Assembly (NCBI RefSeq): GCF_023101665.1 | Contig: NZ_CP082161.1 | Coordinates: forward strand, 6,262,001 to 6,326,000 | Direction of reading: 5' to 3' | Source of the DNA: Bradyrhizobium sp. 195 | Lineage (GTDB): Bacteria > Pseudomonadota > Alphaproteobacteria > Rhizobiales > Xanthobacteraceae | Length of the DNA stretch: 64,000 bases | Shown: positions 18,758 to 28,500 of the stretch, piece by piece | Layout of the letters: every line of letters begins with the position of its first letter | Position numbering within the stretch: the stretch's first letter is position 1 | Position numbers and translations under genes: made by a program | The notes under the pieces: model-generated | Told to the model about the DNA's origin: nothing | What the model saw: the letters and a program-made list of their open reading frames with translations, nothing else | Databases searched by the model: none

Positions 18758-19666
18758 CTACTTACCGAAGCTGGCGAACGAACGCACGAGGTGCAGAATG
18801 GGACTTCCTCCCAAAATGACGAACATGGCCGGAAGCAGGAACAACACCATCGGAATGGTCAGCTTGGCGCCCAACTTGTGTGCTCTTTCTTCAAGCTTGG
18901 TAATACGTTCGCGCCGGAGGTCGACGGCGACACTCCGCAGAGCCTGGCCCACGGGCGTTCCGTATTGCAGGCTTTGGCCGACCATGATTCCGAAACGGCG
19001 AAGCCCATCCGATGTAGCTCCCAGTTTCTCGAATGCGTCGCTGCGGCTTGGCAGGATCCGGAGATCATCAAGAAGGCCGCTCATGACCCTGGCTATAGCG
19101 GGATTGGTCTCTTGCATTTCTTGCGCGACGCGTGCCAGCCCGCTTTCCAGTCCCATTCCCGATTCGCTGCACACAACCAGCAAATCGATCATGTCCGGCG
19201 TGCCCAGTCGAATGGCGGCATCAAACCGCCGCTTCATCACCGCCAGTATCAATCGCGGCGCCAAAATCCCGATAGCCACGCCAATAAGTGTGAAGACCAG
19301 CACATCCAGCAGCGGCTTCCCGAGAAGCTGAGCGGCCCCCCCGGCGATGATCGGGCATAGCGCCATGCTGACGGCTTTGATACCGATCCAGGTCGGCAAG
19401 GCTCGATGATGGTTGAAACCCGACGATTGAAGGATGGTTCGTAGCTGATCCAGATTTTCCTCGGCATAGAAGCGACGATACCGCATGCCGAGCGACGAAA
19501 ACCAACCGGTCACGTCCTGGAAGGGCGCAGACCGGCCAGAAACGCCCATCACGGCGTTTGATACCCGGGCGTCCAATGTACGAATGTGTATTTCGCGGAT
19601 GATCAACATGCAGGACGCAGTCGCAGCCACGACTGCCAGGGCCACCAGACTGAGACCAGAGGTCAT
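18758..19666 (-). CDS. tadC: Tad pilus inner-membrane platform protein TadC
   Basis: The 302-residue protein has an N-terminal helix, a cytoplasmic domain and three C-terminal helices of the type II secretion F (GspF) fold, with PDMIDLLVVCSESGMGLESG in the centre as in TadC proteins. It partners TadB in the platform driven by CpaF. ATG 19666 overlaps the tadB stop (ATGA at 19663-19666), and a GAAGGGA stretch lies upstream. A frame start at 19693 is less likely. Confidence 0.92.
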   Translation of the reverse strand: MTSGLSLVALAVVAATASCMLIIREIHIRTLDARVSNAVMGVSGRSAPFQDVTGWFSSLGMRYRRFYAEENLDQLRTILQSSGFNHHRALPTWIGIKAVSMALCPIIAGGAAQLLGKPLLDVLVFTLIGVAIGILAPRLILAVMKRRFDAAIRLGTPDMIDLLVVCSESGMGLESGLARVAQEMQETNPAIARVMSGLLDDLRILPSRSDAFEKLGATSDGLRRFGIMVGQSLQYGTPVGQALRSVAVDLRRERITKLEERAHKLGAKLTIPMVLFLLPAMFVILGGSPILHLVRSFASFGK

Positions 19667-20595
19667 AGTTCTGTTTCCCTTCTGACCATCCAACTTATCA
19701 CCAGGGCTCCGACAAGCACCGAAATGACTGCGTAAGCCAGCAGCTTGTTTCCAACCGGATCGGTGAACAACAGATCAACCGTTTGCGGATTGGCTGCGTA
19801 TAGGACTCCACCTGCGATCAAGGGCGAGATTGTCAGCGCTCGTGAGGAAAAGATCACCTCTCCTGCCAGCGCCTTGGCGCGAGCAGCCAGCGCAACACGT
19901 TGCCTGACAGTGTCTCCCAGGTTCTGCAAGGTCTCGGCCAGGCTGCCACCGGACTTCAACTGCACGGCAAGTGTCACCGCAAAGATCGCATACTCTGCCA
20001 CCTGCGTTCGCCGATAGACAGCTTGGACAGCTTCCTCTGCAGGTCTTCCCAGATTCACTTCGCTGCATACGATGGCAAACTGCCCGGCCGTTGGCTGCGG
20101 CATATCGCGCGCGAGGGCACGAAATGCCTCGTGCACAGGCAGACCCGATCGCACGGTACTTGTCACCAGCTGGATCGCATCAGGCAGCTGTCGAAAAAGC
20201 TGAAGAGCGAAGCGACGTTGCTGCCATCCGAACAGGCCTCGTATCACAATGAGGGCCGCGATTGCCGCGACAATGGACGCGTAGACAATGGAATATCCCA
20301 GCTGGCTGTTCGCATAAAGGATCGCCGCTGCTCCGAATGCACCGGCAAGCAGCACGTAGGCGGGATGCAACACGTAAGGTATATCGGGATTGTAGTTTGA
20401 CAGCCGATTGAGAAACTGATCCTGAGACCCGCTTTCCAAGCGGCGAATGGATGGCAGGTTGGACGGATGCGACGTTGGCAGAGCAACCGCCAACCGGCGA
20501 TTGATGCGTCTTTCCCGAGCGTCGAGCCACAACGAAACGGCTGCTGCGCACATCGCGAGCGCCAGAACAGTGACGATCACGGACTCCAGCGTCAT
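19663..20595 (-). CDS. tadB: Tad pilus inner-membrane platform protein TadB
   Basis: The 310-residue GspF-fold protein has an N-terminal helix, paired central helices (VLLAGAFGAAAILYANSQLG region), a cytoplasmic domain with QLPDAIQLVTSTVRSGLPVH, and C-terminal helices. It forms the inner-membrane platform with TadC. The ATG at 20595 overlaps the cpaF stop by four bases and the stop overlaps tadC by four bases, showing a translationally coupled cpaF-tadB-tadC block. Confidence 0.92.
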   Translation of the reverse strand: MTLESVIVTVLALAMCAAAVSLWLDARERRINRRLAVALPTSHPSNLPSIRRLESGSQDQFLNRLSNYNPDIPYVLHPAYVLLAGAFGAAAILYANSQLGYSIVYASIVAAIAALIVIRGLFGWQQRRFALQLFRQLPDAIQLVTSTVRSGLPVHEAFRALARDMPQPTAGQFAIVCSEVNLGRPAEEAVQAVYRRTQVAEYAIFAVTLAVQLKSGGSLAETLQNLGDTVRQRVALAARAKALAGEVIFSSRALTISPLIAGGVLYAANPQTVDLLFTDPVGNKLLAYAVISVLVGALVISWMVRRETEL

Positions 20596-22016
20596 ATTTG
20601 CCTCATGGCCTCGGCCCAAGCACCATCTAGCCCGAAATAGACAAGCCGGCTCTTGAACTTCGGAGTTGCAAGGTTGGACTTATAGCTGCCCGATATCCGC
20701 CCGTTCACATCCTCCTCCTGATACTCGAAGGCTGCGATGTCATTGGTGGTGATCACCTCCCCTTCAAGGCCGATCACCTCGCTGATCTGAACGATGCGGC
20801 GCTGTCCGTCCCGCATGCGTTCGACCTGCACAATGAGATCCAGCGCAGCGACGATCTGACTCCGAATGGCGCGCGACGGTAAATTGACCTGTCCCATCTG
20901 GACCATGTTTTCGATGCGAGTCAGGGCATCCCGGGTACTATTCGCGTGTACCGTGGAGATCGAGCCATCATGGCCGGTGTTCATCGCCTGCAGCATGTCG
21001 AATGCTTCAGAACTGCGCACCTCGCCGACGACGATCCGGTCGGGACGCATGCGCAGGGCATTCACCAGCAGATCGCGTTGTGTCACCTGCCCTGTGCCTT
21101 CGAGGCTGGGAGGCCGGGTCTCCAGGCTGATCACGTGGGGCTGCTGAAGCTGCAACTCCGCCGCGTCCTCGATCGTGACAATACGTTCGGTGTGATCGAT
21201 GAACTGACTCATCGCGTTCAGGAGCGTCGTCTTGCCGGATCCGGTGCCGCCGGAGACCAGAACATTGAGCCGCGAGCGGGCGGCGATCTCCAGCAATTGT
21301 CCGATGGCCGGGGTCATCGAGCCGTTTTCGATCAATCCGGCGATGTCCAAACGACGGCTTGGAAATTTGCGGATGGAAATGCACGGACTATGGATCGCCA
21401 GCGGCGGGAGGATGATGTTGACCCGGCTGCCATCCAGCAGGCGACAATCCACCATCGGACTGGATTCGTCGACGCGCCGACCGACCTGCGCGGCAATCTT
21501 CTGAGCGACGGAGGCGATGTGATCATTGTCGCGGAATCGCACCGCCACTCGTTCCAGCCTGCCGCTTCGCTCCACGTAGATATTACTTGGACCGTTCACC
21601 ATAATATCGTTGATCGATTGGTCCAGTAGTAGCGGACGGAGCGGCCCGTAACCCGTCATGTCGTCGGCAATTTCGTCCGCGAGCTGCAGCTGCTCGCGGC
21701 CCGATAGCTCGAGCCGTTCCTGGTTGGCAATGTGATGGATGATCTCTTCAATCTGCCGCCGGAGAACCTCCCGCGAGACGGTTGCGGCCACCGCGGGTTC
21801 GATCTGCTCAATCACCCGTTCACGCAGCGAAGGCGGAATGATGGGTTGGTGGATCGCTGGTTCGTCGCGCCTTGGCGCAGGTGACGGCACGCTCGGTGCG
21901 GCTGCAGTCGCGCTGGGCGACGGCAAAGGCAAGCCTATCGCAGATGCAGGGAGGCCTGCCGCCGATGCAGATACGTGAGCTGGTGCGTCGTCTTCGCGCC
22001 TACCAAACTTCTTCAT
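20592..22016 (-). CDS. cpaF: Tad pilus assembly ATPase CpaF (TadA)
   Basis: The 474-residue protein is a GspE/VirB11-type secretion ATPase. It has a Pro/Ala-rich N-terminal extension (residues 10-60), an N-terminal domain, a Walker A motif (GGTGSGKTTLLNAM), an Asp-box/Walker B region (MRPDRIVVGEVR) and the His box (STVHANS). It hydrolyses ATP in the cytoplasm to drive both pilus extension and retraction in Tad systems. ATG 22016 overlaps the cpaE stop (ATGA), so the longer frame to 22046 is not needed. Confidence 0.95.
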   Translation of the reverse strand: MKKFGRREDDAPAHVSASAAGLPASAIGLPLPSPSATAAAPSVPSPAPRRDEPAIHQPIIPPSLRERVIEQIEPAVAATVSREVLRRQIEEIIHHIANQERLELSGREQLQLADEIADDMTGYGPLRPLLLDQSINDIMVNGPSNIYVERSGRLERVAVRFRDNDHIASVAQKIAAQVGRRVDESSPMVDCRLLDGSRVNIILPPLAIHSPCISIRKFPSRRLDIAGLIENGSMTPAIGQLLEIAARSRLNVLVSGGTGSGKTTLLNAMSQFIDHTERIVTIEDAAELQLQQPHVISLETRPPSLEGTGQVTQRDLLVNALRMRPDRIVVGEVRSSEAFDMLQAMNTGHDGSISTVHANSTRDALTRIENMVQMGQVNLPSRAIRSQIVAALDLIVQVERMRDGQRRIVQISEVIGLEGEVITTNDIAAFEYQEEDVNGRISGSYKSNLATPKFKSRLVYFGLDGAWAEAMRQI

Positions 22017-23218
22017 CGCAGATGTGCTGTGAGCACCCTCCTCCACCAGCTACCCCGCTCGGCAGCGACACCGCTGATCTCCCGTACGATCGGCGCTAGA
22101 TGACGCCGCAATTTTCTGACGTGCTTCAGAGCTGGAATTCCGAGATTGAGCGCCTCGGTCATGCCCTTGCCGAGATCGGGAACGACGATGTCGGGCTCTG
22201 CACCCAACGCCTTGACGACCGCCGCCCTCGGAAGGCCCCCGGGACGACCGGCCCGGTTGAGCAAGGTAAAGACCCGGTCCTTGCCCGCGATGTTGATCAC
22301 GGCGGTGCGTAGCGCATGGGCATTGCGAAGTCCGGTCACCTCGGATTCGAGCAGCACCATCACATGACGGGAAAGCGCAATCACGGGATAGATCGACGGC
22401 GGAAACGGGACGGGTACATCGACGACGATGTAGTTGAACCGTTGACGCAGCAGACCCAGCACGTGTCGTATGCCAGCTTCCGTAATTTCGAGCTGCGCGT
22501 CGAGGTCCTCGTCGGCCGAGACCAGGCAAACCCTTTCGTTGACTTCGATTGCCGCGCGCTCGAGGAAGAGTGTGTCCGCCCGCATCGGATTTTCCAGAGC
22601 GATCCGCAGCCCCGGCCCGGGACGAACACCCAGCATCACGGCGGCCTCGCCGCCCTGCAAATGAAGATCAAGCAGCGCCACCTTGGCCTTGGTTGTCTCG
22701 GCAAGTTGCAGCGCAAGATTGATCGCGATGCTCGTGGCGCCGGCGCCGCCCTGCGCCCCGCAGATCGAGACCACGTGCCCGCCGCGATCGATCTGGTTGG
22801 CTGCCACGTCGCCGAGCAGCTTGGGGCGCAGCTTGTCCAGCACCATATCGCGCGTGAGCGGCCGCGGCAGATACTCGGTCAAGCCGAGCTCCAGGAGCTC
22901 GCGGTAGAAGGTGATCTCCCTGTTGTCGCCGATCACGGCTACGCGGACATCGGGTGGACAGACGCCGGCCAGCCTTTCCAGTTCAGTAAAGGGATCATCG
23001 ATACCACTGATGTCTACCACCAGTGCGAACAGATCCGTGTCGGTTTCAAGCATCCGTATGGCATTGCGGATCGTGCCGCGCCTGATCGAGAGGTTGGCGC
23101 CTTCGAGCCCCTTGCGCAACGCCGCAGCGCTGAGCTCATCATTTACGAAACCGACGATGCGGTTACGCGTGACGATCGACGTCGATTCTTCAGGCGGAGT
23201 GGCTATGGCGATGTTCAT
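22013..23218 (-). CDS. cpaE: Pilus localisation ATPase CpaE (TadZ)
   Basis: The 401-residue protein has an N-terminal receiver-like domain (residues about 15-130) and a C-terminal MinD/ParA-like ATPase domain with the deviant P-loop GAQGGAGATSIAINLALQLA. CpaE/TadZ targets the Tad machine to a cell pole or focus. Its ATG shares one base with the cpaB stop (TGATG at 23216-23220), and its stop overlaps cpaF. Confidence 0.92.
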   Translation of the reverse strand: MNIAIATPPEESTSIVTRNRIVGFVNDELSAAALRKGLEGANLSIRRGTIRNAIRMLETDTDLFALVVDISGIDDPFTELERLAGVCPPDVRVAVIGDNREITFYRELLELGLTEYLPRPLTRDMVLDKLRPKLLGDVAANQIDRGGHVVSICGAQGGAGATSIAINLALQLAETTKAKVALLDLHLQGGEAAVMLGVRPGPGLRIALENPMRADTLFLERAAIEVNERVCLVSADEDLDAQLEITEAGIRHVLGLLRQRFNYIVVDVPVPFPPSIYPVIALSRHVMVLLESEVTGLRNAHALRTAVINIAGKDRVFTLLNRAGRPGGLPRAAVVKALGAEPDIVVPDLGKGMTEALNLGIPALKHVRKLRRHLAPIVREISGVAAERGSWWRRVLTAHLR

Positions 23219-24183
23219 CAACGTTTCTCCGACAACCTGTTATCGTAACCCACCGCCGTTGCAGTCGGGCGTACAGCTTCCGATGCACCGTCGCAGCTGA
23301 CGAGCGCGTCTTCCTCTTGCTTCCTGACCGTGTATTGCTTGACCTCACCGCCCGAATGAACGACCACTGCCGTTCTCTGCGCGGAAATTGCATACTGGCG
23401 GGCAAGTTCAGGGGACACATCACAGCTCGACATCGCGCCGGTGTCTGCCTTGTCCCACTGATCGACTGCTGCACGTACGGCCAAGGAGAGCGTCCCGAGC
23501 TGCTTTGCGACGGTGACCTTCTTGACCTGCACCTGCGTTAGCTCCAGTGACACGGTCTGCGTTTGCTTACCTGCCATCCCGCTAATGGGTCGCGCGCCCT
23601 GCACGATCTCCTGATCAATCGCGATGACTCGAACATTTCGCAGAACGGTTTCGCTCAGGGCGCGGCGCGCGGTATCGACTTTCTCGAAGACCTGGGTCAG
23701 CACGACGTCCACGTGATCGCCTGGCCTGATGAGGCCCGCGACACCGGCCTCCTCGTCAACCTTGATGCTGATGGCACGGCTGTCTGGCGCCAGGACACTG
23801 GCGAGGAAACCCCGGTCCCGCGGACGCAGGATATCCTGCAACGTAACGGGACTGCCCGCTTCGACGAAGTTGCGGATGAGAGAACCCGGAAGTCCGGCCT
23901 TGGACTCGGGCGCGTCAAGAATAGCCCCCTGGGGAACGAGTTCCGGCGGCACCGAGCGCACGGTGAAATCCTCTTCGCGGGCCAACGTCCCCCTCGGCAA
24001 TGGCCGCGCCGCGACAAAGTATCCGGCGGTCGCGGGCGCCGCCGGCGCTAGGGGCATCGCCGTCACTTGTACCGGGACCGGAGGCTGCGCCTTCGGCAGG
24101 TTCATGCTGTAGGCAATCAGTCCAAACGCTGTGGTTGCAAGCAAAAGCACCACGATGATCGACAGACGCAGCGCGGATGACAT
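23218..24183 (-). CDS. cpaB: Flp pilus assembly protein CpaB (RcpC)
   Basis: The 321-residue protein has an N-terminal membrane anchor (residues 7-29), an SAF domain (GYFVAARPLPRGTLAREEDF) and an RcpC/CpaB domain with VDVVLTQVF. CpaB is a periplasmic partner of the secretin. It begins 1 base after the cpaA stop and runs into cpaE with a one-base overlap. The secretin gene, normally next, is 8 kb away in this locus. Confidence 0.92.
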   Translation of the reverse strand: MSSALRLSIIVVLLLATTAFGLIAYSMNLPKAQPPVPVQVTAMPLAPAAPATAGYFVAARPLPRGTLAREEDFTVRSVPPELVPQGAILDAPESKAGLPGSLIRNFVEAGSPVTLQDILRPRDRGFLASVLAPDSRAISIKVDEEAGVAGLIRPGDHVDVVLTQVFEKVDTARRALSETVLRNVRVIAIDQEIVQGARPISGMAGKQTQTVSLELTQVQVKKVTVAKQLGTLSLAVRAAVDQWDKADTGAMSSCDVSPELARQYAISAQRTAVVVHSGGEVKQYTVRKQEEDALVSCDGASEAVRPTATAVGYDNRLSEKR

Positions 24184-24184
24184 T

Positions 24185-24691
24185 TCACGATCCTTTGCTC
24201 AAAATGGTCCAGATGCCGCCACAGGCGATAGCAACTCCGTAAGGCAGCGGGGCGTGTCGCAAATGGCGCCAACGCTCGATCGCGTAGATCCGCCGTGCGA
24301 GCGACGAGCCGGCGGGTGCCAACCTGGGATACGGCAGGTGACGCATCATCAGATGCACCAAGGCAAGAACGCCGCCGGCCAGAACGGTGACCGTCAGCAA
24401 CTGCATCACGCCGCTCGGCGGGAGACCAACCGCCAGGGCAACCAGCAGCTTGACGTCGCCGCCACCAATTCCTCCGCGCGCATATAGGACAAAGAGCAGC
24501 AGGAAGAGGATCGCGGCTGTGATCAGCGACACGGCGACTTGTATCGAGCCGGGCAATTGACCGGCGATTCCAAGGAGCGCCAGCGCGAGACAAAATTCGT
24601 TTGGGATCGAGCGCGTCGCGACGTCTATCGTTGCGACATAGAGCAACAACAGAATTTCCAGGATCGAGATGGTGGGAGCAATCCAACTCAT
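24185..24691 (-). CDS. cpaA: Prepilin peptidase CpaA (TadV)
   Basis: The 168-residue (ATG 24691) or 171-residue (GTG 24700) membrane protein has about six helices and the two catalytic aspartates of type IV prepilin peptidases, in IDVATRSIPN and GIGGGDVKL. It lacks the N-terminal methyltransferase half of PilD, as is normal for TadV/CpaA. It processes the Flp pilin and the TadE/TadG-type pseudopilins. It lies about 100 bases after the pilin gene, behind a strong hairpin. Confidence 0.92.
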   Translation of the reverse strand: MSWIAPTISILEILLLLYVATIDVATRSIPNEFCLALALLGIAGQLPGSIQVAVSLITAAILFLLLFVLYARGGIGGGDVKLLVALAVGLPPSGVMQLLTVTVLAGGVLALVHLMMRHLPYPRLAPAGSSLARRIYAIERWRHLRHAPLPYGVAIACGGIWTILSKGS

Positions 24692-24745
24692 GAAATGCAC
24701 GTTTCAAAAAAAATGGAAGGCAAACTAGCGGGAGCACTCCTGCAG

Positions 24746-24773
24746 GAGGGGGGCAGCTTGGATTGCCCCCCTC
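24746..24773 (-). terminator. Hairpin between pilin and cpaA
   Basis: GAGGGGGGCA (24746-24755) and TGCCCCCCTC (24764-24773) form a perfect 10-bp stem with an 8-base loop. It starts 20 bases after the pilin stop. There is no T-run directly after the stem on the transcribed strand; an eight-T run sits about 30 bases further on (24706-24713). It probably acts as an attenuator or mRNA-stabilising end that makes pilin message exceed assembly-gene message. Confidence 0.6.
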
Positions 24774-24792
24774 TGGTGCCAAAATGGCTCTA

Positions 24793-25008
24793 TCAACCAG
24801 CGATCGCGGTAGTGAAAGCGGTGGTGATTGCGGTGATCCCGGTCGTTAGCGCCGCCCCGATCTGCCCACCAGCTCCACCACCGAACACAGCACCCACTGC
24901 GCCAACGATGCAAACCGCGACGATGATGTACTCGAATGACACCACGCCATCCTGGTCCGTGCGCAGACGCTTCAACGCTTCCTTGGTCTCGATGTAATAT
25001 TGCAACAT
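24793..25008 (-). CDS. Flp/Fap type IVb major pilin
   Basis: This encodes a 71-residue prepilin. The leader (MLQYYIETKEALKRLRTDQDG) is cut after Gly, and the mature start VVSFEYIIVAVCIVG carries the Flp-specific Glu-Tyr pair at +5/+6. The remaining tail is Gly/Ala/Thr-rich. A GAAGGGA box lies 8 bases before ATG 25008, so the longer frame from 25029 is rejected. It is the first gene of the Tad operon and should be the bulk subunit of the pilus. The leader is longer than in many Flp pilins. Confidence 0.92.
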   Translation of the reverse strand: MLQYYIETKEALKRLRTDQDGVVSFEYIIVAVCIVGAVGAVFGGGAGGQIGAALTTGITAITTAFTTAIAG

Positions 25009-25097
25009 TGGAAGAATCCCTTCTTTCAAGATGAATTTGCAGACACCTCGGCAACTTCCAGCGGCTGCGGATTTATGTCCGGCCCCGCCAGCGATAA

Positions 25098-25126
25098 ACT
25101 ATCCATTAAATGTTTATTATCGTCAA
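25098..25126 (-). promoter_or_regulatory. Candidate pilin promoter
   Basis: On the minus strand TTGACG (25121-25126, five of six consensus bases) and GATAGT (25098-25103, four of six) are separated by 17 bases. The predicted start of transcription gives a leader of about 80 bases before the pilin ATG. The -35 box falls in and beside the dyad at 25105-25134. Confidence 0.5.
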
Positions 25127-25134
25127 CATTTAAT
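25105..25134. repeat. Perfect 10-bp inverted repeat over the pilin promoter
   Basis: ATTAAATGTT (25105-25114) and AACATTTAAT (25125-25134) are exact complements with a 10-base spacer, so the half-site centres are two helical turns (20 bp) apart. The dyad covers the spacer and -35 region of the candidate pilin promoter, which fits a repressor operator. AT-rich dyads of this kind could also be bound by MucR/Ros or H-NS-type proteins. Confidence 0.6.
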
Positions 25135-25478
25135 ATATAATGTCTTTTGGATTAACCTTACCCGGAACGAACCTCGGCGAAAATCAAAGACGGGCGAAAA
25201 TCGGCAAAAACGTTGCAATACAAGGACGATAGCAGACCCCACAATCGAAGCCTGGGCAGAGCGCCGGCTGAGAGCCGATATGAATTCACCGGAATAGTAC
25301 GGGTGATCGCGGTAAATTTTATTATTCCGGGATTCAATAATTATGTGATGACAAAATGAACTGGCAACCGGTCAATCCACTCGCAGAATCGAGCGGATGC
25401 TGCGACCAGGCCGGCGCGCATAGAGCAGATTTCGCGACATGCGGAGGGCGCGAAGCGAGACATCTTTCCACGACGATT
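25135..25478. other. AT-rich spacer between adhesin and pilin genes
   Basis: No gene was found. The stretch contains AT-rich patches (around 25135-25160 and 25310-25350) in an otherwise GC-rich genome. It is likely upstream regulatory DNA for the pilin operon. Short frames on either strand have no family features or good ribosome-binding sites. Confidence 0.5.
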
Positions 25479-25514
25479 GAGGCGATCGCTCCCAGCGCCT
25501 CGAGCCATCGCCTC
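25479..25514 (-). terminator. Hairpin after the adhesin gene
   Basis: GAGGCGAT (25479-25486) and ATCGCCTC (25507-25514) form a perfect 8-bp stem with a 20-base loop, beginning 8 bases after the adhesin stop. There is no T-run, so intrinsic termination is uncertain. Confidence 0.4.
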
Positions 25515-25522
25515 GCAGCGCG

Positions 25523-28500
25523 TCAGACCAGATACTCGTGGTAGCTGATAAGCGTTCCCATGTTCTTGTCTGCCTCAGTCTGGAAGCTCGCGGGATCGTA
25601 CTGGCCCAACAGGCTGATATTGGCGGTATGAACGCCGTCAGTCACTGAAAGGATTCCTCCAGTGCCGGCCTGATTTGCGACATAACTAGCGGTCGTGCCG
25701 GTCCCGAATGCGACGTCGAGGAGATCCAGGTGGTCATTTCCGTCAAACCCGGACACGACTCCGCTGAAGTCGAAGGAGTCATGGAGCACGATTGTCCCGG
25801 TCGCTGCGGCATCGAGCGCGACATGCGCAGATGAAGCCGCTCCGAACTCGATCGTAGCTACGCCATCCATCAGTGCCGTGCCGCTGCCGCTTACACTGCC
25901 GTTGAGAGTGATGTTGGCTCCATGCGCCCACAGCAGCCCTGAATTATCCACGTTGCTGTCGATGACCAGGCCGCCGCTGCCGCTGGCCGTAATCGTCCCG
26001 GAATTGACGACGGTGTTGTCGCCGGTGTCAATCTCGAGCGCGTTGGTGCCCGTCGCGATGATTGTACCTTGGTTGACAAGGGTCAATGTCCCCTCGCCAA
26101 GCTGTCCGGCTCCGGAAATGGTGTTGTCGACGTTGGTCAGCGTGACATCGGAAACAGCACCACTGACGGTGTTCTCGCTATTGTCGGACAACAGCACCTG
26201 ACCGCCACCTTCAAGCAAAACGCCGTGCCCGACAAGTTGGAGGTCGGTCTCGGCGCCGGTCGAATTCAACGAGATCGTGCCTGTATTGTGGATGTTACCG
26301 GACAACGGCAGCAATGCGCCGTTGCCGATTGTCATTGTGGCGGCATTGTCGACTATGGGCTTGAAGTCGAACACAAAGTCGTCCGCTGCGAGCGAGCCGG
26401 CATCGACGCCATCCAAAGTGATCGTTTGACCGTCGGCCAGCGCAATGACGGCATTACCGTCATTGTCGGTCGACAGATGCGCCTGCACGTCCGCGAACGT
26501 CTTGAAACCGGCGTAGCCAATCAGGTCGATCTGATCATGCGCCATCTCGAAATTATAGATGACGTCATGGCCGATCGGCTGTGAAAATACGAGCAGATCG
26601 CTGTCACTTGACGCCGTGAGATAGTCGTCGCCGGAAATGGCGATGATGGCGGAGCCCGCTGCAAAAGCTTCAACATTGTCGGCGAATGTCTCGATTACGG
26701 CCGAGCCATCCGGCTGCATCCGAGTCACGGTCACGTCGAGGTGCAAAGCTCCGGCGAAACTGACTGGCGATGTCACGGTTAGCGAGCTGACGTCGGTCGT
26801 CTCGATCGTCCACTTGCCATCGGGGAGCAGCGTCCCACCATTGAGTGTCCAGCCGGCGGGCATGCTGGCGACGGTGACCGTGGCGAATTGCCCCTCATTG
26901 GCGGGCGAGTCGGTCAGACCCAGATTGATGGGCTGCCCCGATACGCCCGCAGGAGCAAGCGCCGTCCCAAACGCAAAGTCCGCCGCGCTAAAAGCACCGG
27001 TTATGCTGGCCAGAGTGGTCAGGTTGTCCAAATCTGCAACGAGTATCGCCCCGCCTGCCACGCTCGGATTGGGATCGTAGTAGACCTGCGCGTGGCCCAC
27101 TGTCGAATTGTGAAATACGAACAGGGCCCCGGTCGTGATATTGGAGTAACCGTTGATCGTTGATTGAACTGTCGCTGTCGTCACGGATGCGTCCGTTTTG
27201 ACGCCGACCTCCGTGTTGGCGAGATTTATCGCAGCGTTGTTGCCCGTTCTGACGTTTTCAACGGTTGTATCGGCATCACCAATGACGAATCGCCCGGCGG
27301 TTACCGTAAATTCCAGCTTATCCCCTGAGGTGCTGAAGTCGGTGATGCGGTCACCCGCGTCGGTGACAGCGAGATAGGCGAATGTATCGTTCCCGCCACC
27401 ACCAGTGAGCGCGTCTGCGCCACCACCACCCACGATCCTGTCCGCACCATTGCCTGCGCCACCGTTGATCGTATCGTTACTTGAACCGCCCTTCAGGGTA
27501 TCATCACCGCCGTTTCCTGAGCTGCCCATGATGACAAACGATCCGGACGTGACTGCGCTAGCATCTACGACTAGGTCGCCGTTACCAGTGATGCCCGATC
27601 CGTCGATCGTGAGCGTTCCTCCGTTTTGGAATGTCGAAAGGAATGTCAGGACGTCAGTGTGATTTCCGCTGTTGCTGTCACTTAGACTTATTGTTTCGAA
27701 GTTTGTCAGGCCAATGCTTCCTGCACCATCGCCGAACGTGAATGGCCCCAGACCACCACCACTGAGGGCGAGAGTGTCCGTACCGCTTCCCCCAGTCAGC
27801 ATGTCACCGTTGTTTAGCGTTAGGGGAGATTGCGTTCCGGTCACGGTATTGGTGCCCGATACATAAAAGACAGTATCGGTGCCGGTCGTGAGAGCGAAGG
27901 GGCTGGGGCTCGTGACCGAAATGGTCACCGTATCGACATCGGTCAATCCCCCACCCGCTCCGGTGTGGCCATTGTCGTTTGTCGTCATGGTCAGAGTGCT
28001 AGTTCCGGCGAAGTTCGATGTCGGAACGTAGTTGACTGTCGAGGCCAGGGTAGAATTGATGGCGCTGAGCGTTCCGGTCAGCGTCACCGTCGACGTTCCG
28101 CTGCCGCTGATCCCTGCTGTACCTCCTGAAACGGTCAAGGTGCCGTTGGTTACCGACAACGTGATCGTTTCGCTGGCGCCGTCCGAGTCGGCATCGAAGA
28201 TGCTAAGTCCAGTGATCGCCTTTGTCGTGTTGACGTTTGTCGTCTGTGCTCCCGGAACCGTATTCACCGGCGCGTCGTTGACCGGGATGACCGCGACGGT
28301 CGAGCTCACGATATTGCTGGCGTGGCTGGCCGTCTGGCCGTCGTCAACCTGGTAGCTGATGGTGCGGGTCGCGCCCGACGGATTGTCACCCGAGTTCGAA
28401 TACGTCACGGAGCGTAGAGCCGCCTGGTAGTTCGCCACACTCGACGAACCCGTCAGGGTCAGCACCCCAGTGCTGGCGTTATAGCTGCCGATGATGCCGT

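Noticed and set aside
24746..24773. Classical intrinsic terminator ending the pilin operon
   Set aside because: The T-run does not follow the stem directly and the downstream assembly genes have no other obvious promoter, so read-through is expected.
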